A DNA stretch of 64,000 bases from contig JACAXG010000079.1 of the NCBI GenBank assembly GCA_018881555.1, forward strand, positions 3,924,567 through 3,988,566. Reading direction: 5' to 3'. The position numbers and the translations under genes were made by a program. Shown here piece by piece: positions 48,834 to 60,400 of this stretch. The notes under the pieces are model-generated. The model did not search any database and had not been told where the DNA came from. It was given only the letters and a program-made list of their open reading frames with translations. Within the stretch, counting starts at the first letter, position 1, and the number at the start of each line of letters is the position of its first letter. The DNA is from Amblyornis subalaris. Lineage: Eukaryota > Chordata > Aves > Passeriformes > Ptilonorhynchidae.

Positions 48834-50147
48834 ACCTGAAAGGCTTAAATAGACGTAAAACACTTAATAGGGAGCATATGGATTGATGTTCCCTAACTTT
48901 TTGAAAAAAAATCAGAATTTAGTTCAATGTATGTCATCAGGAGCTTTGCTGCTGTTCTGGAACACTTGTTTCTATTTTCTGAACAATAATTTTGCTTCTT
49001 CACGTAAAATGTTTTGTTTAAAGATCAATGAATATTTAATATCCTTTTCTAAGTAGTTTCTTTCCTTTGGAAGATTCTTTTACAAACTGATTATTTTTTT
49101 CTGAGATAGGTTTTAAGTATGTGATTAAAGGAATGAAGGGCATCCATACTTCTGTTGTGTGATGATTATAGCCAAGCCAGTATTGTTTTAATGATAATTA
49201 TTTTCTCAGATGAAGAAAACAAGTAGGGTTGTGGGAGGTGGAGTTAGTATTGCTATTCTGGGAATGATTTGCTGGACTTTTATCTGGAAGAAATAAATGT
49301 AATATTTTGTATCACCTTTCTTTTCATTGAGTAAGAACATTCTTTAACATTCTATATGTCAGTGAAATCTGAGATACATGTGAACAGGAGCTTGAGTGAA
49401 AGTGAAAAATATGTGAGTGCTCTAAGATAATGATGCTTAATGATTTTGAACTGAGAATGACATGTATTCATGTTTTAATAGCTATTCTTATGTGATTATT
49501 AGTGGTTTGGTGTGATACAAAATTAAGTTGGTGGCTAAGTTTCTTGCATAGAAAGGCAAAACTCCTATCTGGTTGTAGATGCAAAAGACCTCCAATTATA
49601 TGAAGGAAGCAAAATGTAGAGTATATTACAAAGAAAAGGAGCTGTGGGTTAGATCCTTAGCTACTAGTGGAGCACAATGATTGATATCTGGTAGGTACAT
49701 GATCCTAGATAAAAGACCCTGTCTGATAACTGAGTGGTTCTATATTGTCTCAAATATTATTTGGAAAGTTTTTATTTTTCATTTAGTTGTTTTTAGAAGA
49801 TGGTAGGGATGGGTGTTAATCTCTCTAAATTCTAAATCCAGTATAGCACATCAATATGGGGTACCAACAACAGTGAAAATAATAAAATCTATGCCTGCTA
49901 AAATGTTTTGTATAGAAAAAAGAGCTATTTAGTGATTAAAAGGTTATATTTCTTTTTTTTCTCTGCAAAATTTCTAAAGGCAAACTGACTGATAAGAAGA
50001 AAGAAAATATTTATTGAACTTTTGCAATGGCTGTTAAAATCCAATACTTCAAGCTGAACTGTATATCACTGAATAACCTTGAACCACCTTTAATCCTGTT
50101 TCCTATGTACCTGAACATCCTTTTAGTGCAGTGGGAAAATTTGGTGT
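48834..50147. other. AT-rich noncoding DNA, no gene seen
   Basis: Lies between two LTR insertions. No coding or repeat signature is recognised. Confidence 0.5.
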
Positions 50148-50152
50148 ACAGG
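50148..50152. repeat. Left target-site duplication (ACAGG)
   Basis: ACAGG immediately before TGTCAAGGG. An exact copy follows the LTR at 51147-51151. Confidence 0.85.
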
Positions 50153-50258
50153 TGTCAAGGGTTAACCTACGGAGGCAAACTCCAGATCCCCACGCTTAGT
50201 TCTTCAGAGGAGAGGGGACAGCAAAAACGGGCNGCAAACTTGGAAAATGATTAAATAA

Positions 50259-50264
50259 TTTATT
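50259..50264 (-). promoter_or_regulatory. Polyadenylation signal AATAAA of the LTR
   Basis: TTTATT on the plus strand reads AATAAA on the minus strand, about 107 bp from the minus-strand 3' end of the LTR. Confidence 0.5.
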
Positions 50265-51017
50265 TACTAACTCTACTGGAGGGGTGGAGTTTAGAAAGAA
50301 TAAAAAATAATGAAAATATTAAGGCATAATATACAAATATCATTCTCCTCCTATACATTCCAATCCTTCTCACTGATGACATAAAGGACATAAACATGAG
50401 ATTCTGATCTTATGATTAAGAGTTCTTATTGCCACCTCATGGGATAAAAAGAGTTCTTTCTGTAGTGTAGTGGAAGGGAAAAGAAATAAAAATAAAAATG
50501 AATAATGTTAGATAATAAACCTCTCATGATGAGGATGACCTGAATGAATCAAAGTCCTGAGTCCTTGGCAGGTGTGGTCTTCTGCTGTGTCTCTAGCTAG
50601 CTGCTTGAGTACGGAGTAGGCCCTGTCCAGGCCTGGGGGGCGTAGGCCACAGAGAGATGGTATGTAGAACAGAGCCCAGCTGTCTGTTGTACAGTTCCAA
50701 AGGAAGAAGAAAAAGAAAATACAATCCCAGGAAAAAACTGTCTTCTTCCCTTGCCTCAGGCAAAGGAGGGAAAAAACCAAAAGCAAGTTTTAACTCCGTC
50801 CGAATATCCCTCAGCTGAGTAAAAACTAGGCGAAAGCTCACAAGAGGGAAAAAAAAAAAAGGTAAAGGTAAAAAAGGTTTGCCTTCAACTATAGAAAGCA
50901 ACTGCCGAGGTGTTCTCTCCGCATCCAACTGCAGAAAAGCGGCCAGAGAGAGTTCTCTCCTCTGAAACAGAGTTCCTCCAATAACCACAACAAAGCTAGC
51001 TGATAAAGGTGCAAGAA

Positions 51018-51025
51018 TATAAATA
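51018..51025 (-). promoter_or_regulatory. TATA-like box of the LTR
   Basis: TATAAATA on the plus strand reads TATTTATA on the minus strand, about 122 bp from the minus-strand 5' end of the LTR. Confidence 0.4.
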
Positions 51026-51146
51026 TCCTTTGAAGAAAACCAAAACATAGCTCATGGCTTCTCGAGCCAGCTTAAAGACACAGAGTTAATACTTTTCATC
51101 AAGCAGGCAATTGGGATATATAGCATCATAAAGTCACTCCAGGACA

Positions 51147-51151
51147 ACAGG
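51147..51151. repeat. Right target-site duplication (ACAGG)
   Basis: Exact copy of 50148-50152, directly after the CCAGGACA terminus. Confidence 0.85.
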
Positions 51152-52822
51152 GAGGATCCTTTCCCATACCAAGTGTTTGAACACTCTATACAAGTGTATA
51201 TATACTCTATACTAGCAAGACAACTGCTCAAGAGTCATAGTTGTTCATGAATCTTATTAAATTCNACCGGAGTACAAAACGAGTTGAACTGGCCAAGTGA
51301 CTGCATCATGCCATGGAAAAACATGTGTATGTCAATGATAATGTTAAATTTTCATACATGTGNAAGTAGGGCTTCTAGTGTATCACTTACTCTTAAAAAG
51401 TAACAGAAGGTTGAGCTGCTCAGTGAATATTTTCCAATGCCAATCTTGGTACCCAGGGTAACTGGGATAGTGTAGGGAGATTAGAAGTGTTCAAAGAATA
51501 TTTCCATTTATACTACAGATTAGTGGGTACTCAGTCCTCCAGACACGAGCTTTAATTTAAATAGCAGTGATGGGAAGTTAAGAGCAACAATGTAGGAAGA
51601 GATATTGTACATGGATGTGATTGCCATTTAGAGAAATATTTCTCACTGCAGTTTTCAGGAAAGATGCTGTGTTTTCAAAAAGAAAATTCCAGGAAGAAGG
51701 AATTTGCTTCAGAAGCACAGCATTTTTAATCTACAGCAATGTCATATGATGAACAGCTTAGAACTGTCTGCCATATAAACATGTATGTTTAAATGGAGCT
51801 TTCAGCTGGTTATTGAGACTAGCTTGAATAAGAGAATTTGAAGATATGCAAAATAAGGCTGAAGTCATTGTTACCATCAGAAAGAGGCAGAATTAGACAT
51901 GCTCATGGAATTTTCCATAAAGCAGGTTCTTTTCTGTATGAACAAGGAAACTTATTACTCTAACTGTTCATTTCTCTCAAGAGAAGACTTTTGAGTTCAG
52001 AATAAAAATTCAATAGAATTTCTCACTCTAGATAAGATTTGAAATTTAAAAGCTTTCCTTTCAACACTCAAAAATTAAAATAGCAATAAATATATGTATT
52101 TAAATTTTTATTCCTGTCCCCCTATTTGTAGAATTTTGTGTGTTTTTTTTTTTTTTTTTCACAAATGTAAAACTTGTGCACTGAGTTATGTCATACCTTT
52201 TCCAAGGTAATTTTTTTTATTCTGATGCCGTGCTTATAACCTTTTTTGTCTTGGTGTCATGTACTATCTGTAGAATGTATTCTTTATTGTGCACTATAGT
52301 CTTTAATAGAATTTGATCCCTGATTGTTTTCTCCTCTTGTTCCCAGTCACATTCCATTTGTTTCATCATCTTAATTTTTATTTATGCTCCTTTAGTTTCT
52401 TTCTTGCCCTAAGGATTTTCTCCAAGTTGATTATTAGCCCTTAGGCTGTCTGTTTATTCCTGGTAACTCCTCTTCTCTTTATCCAAGCCCTCCTAAACAT
52501 TAACTCACTGTCTAGATTGACATTTACACTCTATAGTGGAAGCTCCTTCCTCCACTTTCTTTAATTCCAGTTATTTTTTACATGGTATACTTAGCATTTT
52601 GTGACAAGTATTTGAGCCAGAAGATAACAAAGCTAAGGTTTTACTGTCTTCCTTTACTCTGTTCTTTTAAAGTATATCCAGTATTATGCAATCATGATGT
52701 GCAAAACCATACTGTCATTACCGTACTGCTTCTGTTAAGAGCAATGCAGACAAAATGCTCAGGAAAGAAAAAAACTTTCAGTGCAGATGTTGTGGACAGT
52801 TATAATGGCATGCCATATCTCA
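51152..52822. other. AT-rich noncoding DNA with a poly-T tract
   Basis: No gene seen. A run of 17 T lies at 52143-52159. An open frame starting at 52582 runs into the adjacent CR1 copy and is therefore chance. Confidence 0.5.
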
Positions 52823-53390
52823 CAATCACAGAATGGGTCAGGTTGGAAGGGACCACAATGGGTTATCTGGTCCAACTCCCCTGCTCAAGCAAGGTCATCC
52901 TAGAGCACAGGGCACGGGATTGTGTCCAGATGGTTTTGAATATCTCCAGTGTGGGAGAGTCCACATCCTCTCTGGGCAATCTGTTCCAGTGCTCTGTCAC
53001 CTGAACAGTGAAGTCCTCTTCATATTCAGGTGGAAGTTCCTGTGCATCAATTTCTGCCTCTTGCTTGGCACCACTGAGCACAGGCTGGCTCCATCCTTTT
53101 GATACCCTCCCTTCAGACTCTCTTAGACNTTGATGAGCTCCCCTCTCAGTCGTCCCTTCTCCAGGCTGAACAGGCCCAACTCTGTCACCCTTTCCCCATA
53201 AGAGAGAGGCACCAGTTCCTTAATCATCTTCATTGCACTCTGCTGGAACTGCTTCAGGAGCTCCACGTGTCTCTCGTACTGAGGAGCCCAGAACTGGACA
53301 CAACTCTCCAGATGTGCCTCACCAGGGGTGAGTAGCGGGGCAGGATCACCTCCCTCAATCTGCTGGAAATGCTCTTCCTAATATTCAACA
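52823..53390 (-). mobile_element. CR1 LINE 3' UTR, minus orientation, about 570 bp
   Basis: It begins at its 3' end with CAATCACAGAATGGGTCAGG and continues through the CR1 hallmarks GGTTGGAAGGGACCAC, CTGGTCCAACTCCCCTGCTC, TCTGGGCAATCTGTTCCAGT, CAGGCTGAACAGGCCCAACT, GAGGAGCCCAGAACTGGACA and CAGATGTGCCTCACCAGGGG. It fades out on the right after CAGGATCACCTCCC near 53390. This is the longest CR1 3' UTR piece in the window. It contains no coding sequence, and open frames crossing it are chance. Confidence 0.93.
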
Positions 53391-56300
53391 TTGGTATATT
53401 CCGTGAGTAGTATCCTACTTCCCTGAGGGGAATGTTTAATTGAATGACAATATTCTCCTGGCTGTGTAAGAGGATGCAGAAAATACGATGTAGTTGAGCT
53501 TTGTTTTTCAAGTGTTTAAACCTTTAGGTTCATTAAGTTGGCTTTTTTTAAACTCAGAAACGTCAGACATGCAACAAAGGACTGCTGTCCCTCAGGTCTG
53601 ATTTGACAGGGGCCATAATTTGTTGCTCCAGGAAAGAANTGCTATGGCATGCTGTGATGACATATTTTCCTAAAGCAAAGCTGTTAGTGGTACAGCTTAT
53701 GCTCTGAAGCATGGCCTAACCATGTTCTAGGCAATTTCATTTTACCTTAATATAACTCTGGATGATGTTCACATTTATGTGGACATCGTAGGCTTGCGGA
53801 GCTTCACTATTGTGTGTGGCAGTCTTATTGTGGATTATAGTTCAGTGGTATCTTTTTTTCAATTTTTTCCTATCTTCCCCTCAACAAAAAAAATCTGTAC
53901 TAAAATGCCCCCTTCTTACTATATCAAGTGCCACGAGTACATAAAAGAAATAAAAATGCTGATTTACTTCTTCAGACACTAAATTTTTCTAGTTTCTAAG
54001 AAACATCATGGGATTGCAAATAAATATGATTCCACCTGGCTGTTCCAGGCACATGGAGTTTGCCCAAGTTCCCAGTTGTTGTCACAGACTGAGATCACAC
54101 ACCAGAGAATTGTCACTCTCCTGTGAAAATGATGCTTGGATGGAGAAAGAGTGGTCGGGAATGAGCACTTGTTCTCCAAGTAAAAGGTGTCCTCAGTGCA
54201 TTGGAAAATGAAATTCCAGATTCTCTAAATCTCACTTGTCTCAGATAATAGTGGGGTTTGCTTTTTTTCTAGTTTTAAGGCAAGTCACAAAACTGCTCTC
54301 TTGTTTTACAATTTTAGTGTTGCTGTAATTCTGGCTATCTAGTGAGGATTAAAGAGGTTTTGTAGTATTTGAGATTCATCAAACACTGCTGGTTAAATTG
54401 CAAATGTAAAAATTTCAAAAATAATGTTGGCTGCAATCCCACCATAATTTTGAGTATAGTAAAAGAAGGAAGTCTGCAACAGATTTTGAAGCTGCAACAT
54501 CATCAATTAGGAGCACAAAAAAAAAGTCAGAATTGTAATTCAGCATACTACAAAAAGTATTACAAGTGTAAAAATTACCAGAATAAGCCTCCTTTGGTTT
54601 ACAAGATTTCCCTTGAACCTTTATGTCTTAGAGGTTACATGCTAAACAAATTTTTTAGAGAAAAGAGGCTTTAATTCAGCTCTTTTTTTTTGTATTTCAA
54701 AGTTTAAAATTCTCATGGAAAATAAATTCATCTCCTTCCATATCACACAGATTTTTATGGCAACTTCTTGTACATCTATGTTTTTTCCTGTTGTATTTGA
54801 TTTTATAGTGAGAAACCCTCTTGTAGCCCATGAGTGGACTGAGAGGCCTGTGGAGACAAAATATTTTTAAATTCCATGTTGCATTGTAGTAGTATCGTGG
54901 AAAAGAGGAAAAATAGATGAGTACTTTCCATTCCATGGCCTGCGATCATTCTTTTTTTTTTAATTTTAAAACCATAATAATAATGATGTAAACATATTTG
55001 AAGCATCTCATGAAAGCACATTCTCAAGGCATTTTTGTCTGTTACATGTAATCTCTATTCTCCCTGACTCAAGCATCTGGAAGACTTAAATAAATTATCT
55101 CTCAAGGAATCAGCATTTTATTTGGTGTCACTAGGAGATTCTGTCCTGTTTCCCAGCACACACTGGCTGAATTTTAGCACAACTGAGAGCAAGTTATGAG
55201 AGATATTCCCACCATTACATAAAATTTTAAAAATTTAAAACTCAAGTACTTAGGGTTTGTACTCTAACAACAACCATCCTTGTGGCTACTGGGGATTGCA
55301 TGTGTATGGTACTTATGATTACATTCTGTCCTCCCTCCACTACAGATATTTCTAGATTATTTTCTGTGATCATGGGTGATAGAAAGTCTTACCTTCTTAA
55401 GATTCTCCCCTTAATGAACATATTCCGCTGCTGAGCATAACACTGGACCACTATTCAGAAAGATCTGAGTTTTTTTCAGTTTCTAATATTTAAGCCTGTA
55501 CCAAACTGTTATCAAACNTATTAAAACTGAAGTAACTTTATTCAATCATGCAAGCACTTTCCAATATTGATTAATCTGAAAATGTACTTGTTCCTTGTAC
55601 TTAAATTAATCTTCTAGCTTTTAAAAAATATTTTAAATTTTCAGACTAATATTGTATATAACCTATTTTTTGAATATAATTATTGCTCATTCATCTATTT
55701 TTAGGTAGCAGAATGTCTGTTTACTGAATGAGTCCTCACATCCCAGACAGACTAGTTTATCATCATCAGGGACTAGCATCACAAATTTATGTGTTCAATT
55801 AAAAAAAATAATCTGAAAAGCCATAGCAGTAGAAGAATAACCTGTAGGTCACTGTCTACAAAACTTGGTTTCAGATTTTAAGACTGCAGTTCTGAGACTA
55901 CTACAAATAGAGGATTTTTAAATAATTTCTTATAGATGAAATAGGAAAGAAATTATCTCCCTGTCCTTTCATTATCAGGGTGTTTTTTGTGGAAATTTAG
56001 CTCATCCAAGCCATATAGAAACATCTAATGAGTTTTATGGGCTTTGGAAGAAGATGGTTTCTGTTCCTGACCAGAATGATGAATATATGAATAAGTTGTT
56101 AAAATGTTTCTGTAGTTCAGAAACTGTTGACAGAAATGGATCAATCCTTATGGAAAAGAACTGTGTCCTAACAGTCCTAATCCAAACTCAATCAGTCAAA
56201 GGATGTGTGTTCCTGTCCCTTTGGATGTAGCAGTAATAAATTTTTTTTTCCTGCTCCTTGCATTTCTACACACACCTGCTATGATTAGTTCTTACACAGA

Positions 56301-57169
56301 GCTTTTGTATCTTTTACACCAGAGTTTGGTCTTGATCTTGCCAGGGCCAAGTAGAGAGAAAAAAAACATTTGCAAGGTAGATACTGATGTTCCAAGAGTC
56401 CCACCAGTAAAGCTGTGAAGAAGGCATTCAAGAAGGTGAAATTGGAATGATGGCATCTATGCTATCGGTTTCTGTACTATTTGTGGAACAATAGTTCAGA
56501 TTTATTTATTTCACTTATTATGAAAGCATAAACAGCTATACAATGGGAAACAACAAAAACATGCACATCAGATATGTCGTAGTCTGTTCAGAGTAAAGTG
56601 AAAATTTACAGCTACTATAAATTTAAACTCTGAAAAAAACCACTAATGTAGATGCAAACACTGCATCCAGTCACTTGTAATTGAAGCACTTACACCTCCT
56701 AGTCCAATTAGCTAAAATGTCTTTTTTCTAAGTTTTTATTATTTTTTCCTGCAGAAGTACACTTTAAATTGATATGGAAATATAATCTGTATTATAGTGA
56801 ATCATAATGTTACTACTATTTGAATGAACTATAGATGCTAATCTATAAATTGAAAACAAAGAAGATATTTTGTATAAAACAGATTACTGTCTTGATTAAA
56901 AGGAGCAATGGGTTAAAATATTACCCCAACTAAATCTATTCAACATAAAATGGCTAGAAGAGCTTTGACAAGCTCATTAAAATTAATATGAATATTTCAA
57001 TAGGACAGACTGGCTGTCATAAATTATTCAGGGAAAGTAATTATGCTGTTCAACAAAGCATGCATTTTTTATTAAAATGCAGGCAAAATTTTAACTAGTA
57101 GCTAATTTCCATTTCACCCTGAATTACTAGTTTTATCTTCCGCGGGTTCCATAACAAAATCAGTTACAA
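53391..57169. other. AT-rich noncoding DNA, no gene seen
   Basis: No coding, RNA or transposon feature recognised. Short open frames near 54008-54211 and 54369-54674 show no family features. Confidence 0.45.
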
Positions 57170-57471
57170 TGAACAGACCCTGAATTACAGCATTGTGGAT
57201 CAGTGAACTTTATTGCATTGGGTAGCCATGGTTACCAGTCACTGAAGAAGAAAAGAGACAAAGATTTGACAGCAGTTTATTGTCAGCCAGGAAACCACAA
57301 ATCAGGTTGATTTTATACCTTTTTTAGACATGAACTGAGGCTATTGTCTGTCAGGTTCAGGTGTGTGTCTGTGTNTCTGTCCATGCATACTGTGTTTAAT
57401 GTGACAAGGAGTGGCAGGAGCCCGCTTGCAAGAGGAGGTGAATTGAGCAACTGGTATAAAGGATATATTGA
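57170..57471 (-). mobile_element. Probable LTR (retroviral promoter/R core), minus orientation
   Basis: On the minus strand a TATAAAA box (57311-57317, complement, context AAAAAAGGTATAAAATC) is followed 30 bp later by AATAAA (57276-57281, complement) and then a second AATAAA (57209-57214, complement). That compact TATA-to-AATAAA spacing is typical of short retroviral LTRs. A plausible 5' terminus on the minus strand is TGTCAATATATCC, ending at 57471. The other terminus and the target-site duplication are not clear, so the left limit is approximate. It could also be a chance arrangement. Confidence 0.4.
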
Positions 57472-60400
57472 CAATTCCTGTCTGGTTTATATCAGTCTGC
57501 ATGATCTAGAAACACAAAAATGGACAAAGAATGCCTCTCCTTGTGACTTTGGTTCTCCACTGTTGAAGACTGCTGTTCTGAAAGCTTTCACGGACTTTAA
57601 AAACTGCATTTTAAAATGCTTGCAGTATTTACTCCTTTTAATCCTGGTGGAAGATTGTGACACCTAAGGAAGTACTTCTGATTCTGCACCTTTGTCTGTT
57701 TATGCTCTGCAACCAGTACAGTATTTATCTAATTGAAAATAACTTTTCAAATTTTCCTTTTTTTTTTTTTTTTCTGGCTAGACAAGACTTTTTTTAGTTT
57801 CCTTTGAAGAACCTTTCTCCTTTCCCCTGATCTTCCACCTATTCCATCTCTGAAGAAGGGCTCAGCAAAGATTTGGCACTTGAAGTTCACTCTTTTTGAA
57901 GGTACCTGAGCAGAATCATGCACCATGCTGCAGAGATGTCTCCTCAACCTCTTCTAGACTGGCAATAACAGTTTGCTGTCCCTCTCACAAATATTTTCNA
58001 AGTACTTACTGGGACTTTATTTACATTTGAATGGCAATGATGAGAAAAATGTGAAGTTCTTGATTAAAACTCACAGTACTTATACAGTATGTACCTAATG
58101 AATTAAAAAGACTCCTAAGCAAAGCCTAAGGGCTAACTAAATTGAGTACAAATGGTTGAGTAAACCCACAGTAGCTTTGCTGACTTGACATGTTGAGTCA
58201 ATGTAGTTTTACCTTGTCTTCCTCCTTGTTTAGTTCTAAGCTATTCAGCTCTATGCACACCTCTTGATAACATTTGCTTCTGGAACATTTCAGGAATTGT
58301 TCATATAGTTTAAAAAAATAGCAAGATGCTTTCATTGTTTTACCTCCAGACTGACAAAAATCTGGACTTTTAGGAGTTTCTCAGTGTGTAAACAGAGATG
58401 AGCTAAAGCATTCTCCATTTGGATTTAGTTTTATAAGTACCATAAAATCAGTTATTGTATCAGCTTAATTTATGACTTCACAAATATTCTCAGTAAACCT
58501 CCAGATTTTTTGTAGCATCTTGTTTTCTATGAGAAATGACATTTCATCAAAACTTCATAAGAGAAATACAGAGAACATAAATTTGCTCTCTTCAGTAGTA
58601 ATTATTCACTTACCTCAAATAAGTTTGAAAGTTTCTTAAAATCTTTGGAAGTATATAGAACAATAAGGCCTTCTCATTTTGTTACAAGTTTCTTCACTTT
58701 AAAATAATTTCCTCTTTGTTTCTAGAAATAGAATACTCCAAAATATTTTTACACATTTGATTCTCTAACACTCCAAACTTTTTTTACTCCTTTAACCTTT
58801 TTTTATTCCTTTCCTTAATTCTTCAGGCATGGACATTGATTTTAACAAAGTATTAGTGTTAATAGTAAGAAACCATTTCTATTTCTGATTGCATAATATC
58901 TACATCTTAATTGATTTGCATCCCTTCACCTCAAAATACTCTAAAGTGAGGTAACTCATTAAAAGACAAGCAAATAATGCACAGTATTTCAGGAGTTTCT
59001 CTTTCATTGTCTTAGTGAAATGAATTTTTACATATTGATTTTAGGTTTGAAAACACAGAAAATAGTATCTTTGTAGAAGCTCTTTTGCGATATCTGCTGG
59101 CTGAATTGGCACTTGCAGTGTGAAACTGTCATGTAGTAATAATAATCCTGGCTGGAATCCTTCCAGTTCTATTAAGCTCTTTCAGTTTCTGATAAATAAT
59201 TAGTNTGCTCTGGTCATAATCTGACAAAAGGCCAAAATTTAAATGGGTGATAACATTTCTGGAAGTCATACTATCAAAATTGGACTTCCAAATAGAGTGC
59301 ACTGATGATAAAGGTTATCTATGGATTTTAAAGTATAATAACAAGTTGAAGAGGGACAGTTTTTTTCCACTCAGGAAGCTATAGCACAAAAGGTCTTAAT
59401 GGGAACAATGATGTGGTAGGTGTTCAAAGGACAAAAAATGTGAGTGAGATGTAGACATGTAAGACCTCATATAATGCTTTGGAAAATCTTCTGTCAAGGG
59501 GATATACCCACTGTGAAATAAAGAATTTATATATGTAATGGAGAGTTCAAAAGCATATGAATTTTTTTGAAAGGCTAAGAATAGGGATACAATAGCAATA
59601 ATGAAGTCTTGTCTTTCACATAGATAAGAGATAAGAACAAAGTCTTGCACTTGCATATGGTATTATAGAATCATTTTTCTTATGTTTACGACATTTTCAT
59701 TGTTCAGGGAGAAAGGATGGAACACGAACTCTGCTTTTCTATTCTTGTGAACTTTACTATGATTTATTACAATATTACAGTAGCTTACTAATTCCTAATA
59801 AGTCTTTTGCTTATCTCTAACAGTATACGAGAAAATTGTTTTCATATCAGTCTGTGTTAACAATAGGAGGTTTTCAAATTTTTTTATTTTTTTTTTTTTT
59901 ACTCTAGTAAAAAGCTTTTTACTGTTGTAAAGGCTGAGAAAGACTGTTGAGTGTTTCCTGGGAGAAAGTGAAATACATTATGAGGAATCAACCTTAAAGT
60001 TGCACTTTCTGTTTTAAAATTTATCTAGTAAAGATTCTTAGTTTAATCATATTAATCATTCTATGTTTCTGAGGAAAAAGCCATGTTTGTACATAAGGAA
60101 ACTTTTCATATTTTTTTCAGGTCCATAACATTCATTCTGTATAACATGATTCAACTCAGCTTCAGATCAGCTGAAATAGGCTGTCTGTGCTTTTCCAAAT
60201 ATCTATGCTATCTAGAATTATTAGGAGACCTTCTAAGTGTATTTTCAGAACATCATGCATAGACCTTGTTTCTACTGATGGGTCAATAATGATTGCATAA
60301 TTAATGGTAAGTAGAGTAATTAGAGAAATATTCTAGCATCTTCATGAAAAAGGAGACTCTGAAGGAGACTCAGGACAGGCAGGTACCCAGCTGGTATTGA

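Larger units (their letters stand above)
50153..51146 (-). mobile_element. Intact solo LTR, minus orientation, with 5-bp target-site duplication
   Basis: This 994-bp element is bounded by TGTCAAGG and CCAGGACA (the complement of the latter begins TGTCCTGG) and flanked by exact ACAGG copies. On the minus strand a TATTTATA motif (51018-51025, complement) precedes an AATAAA signal (50259-50264, complement), fixing the orientation. Purine-rich tracts near 50700-50880 (with an A-run near 50850) give open frames on the minus strand, including 151 codons at 50593-51048, but no retroviral domain is visible. The 5-bp duplication suggests an ERVL-like origin. There is no internal region, so it is a solo LTR formed by recombination. 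Confidence 0.88.

Noticed and set aside
50593..51048. 151-codon minus-strand open frame
   Set aside because: It lies within a solo LTR with matching target-site duplications. Its hydrophobic, K/F-rich translation comes from pyrimidine- and purine-rich tracts.
52582..53004. 140-codon plus-strand open frame
   Set aside because: It starts in AT-rich DNA and runs into the antisense strand of a CR1 3' UTR, so it is a chimera by chance.
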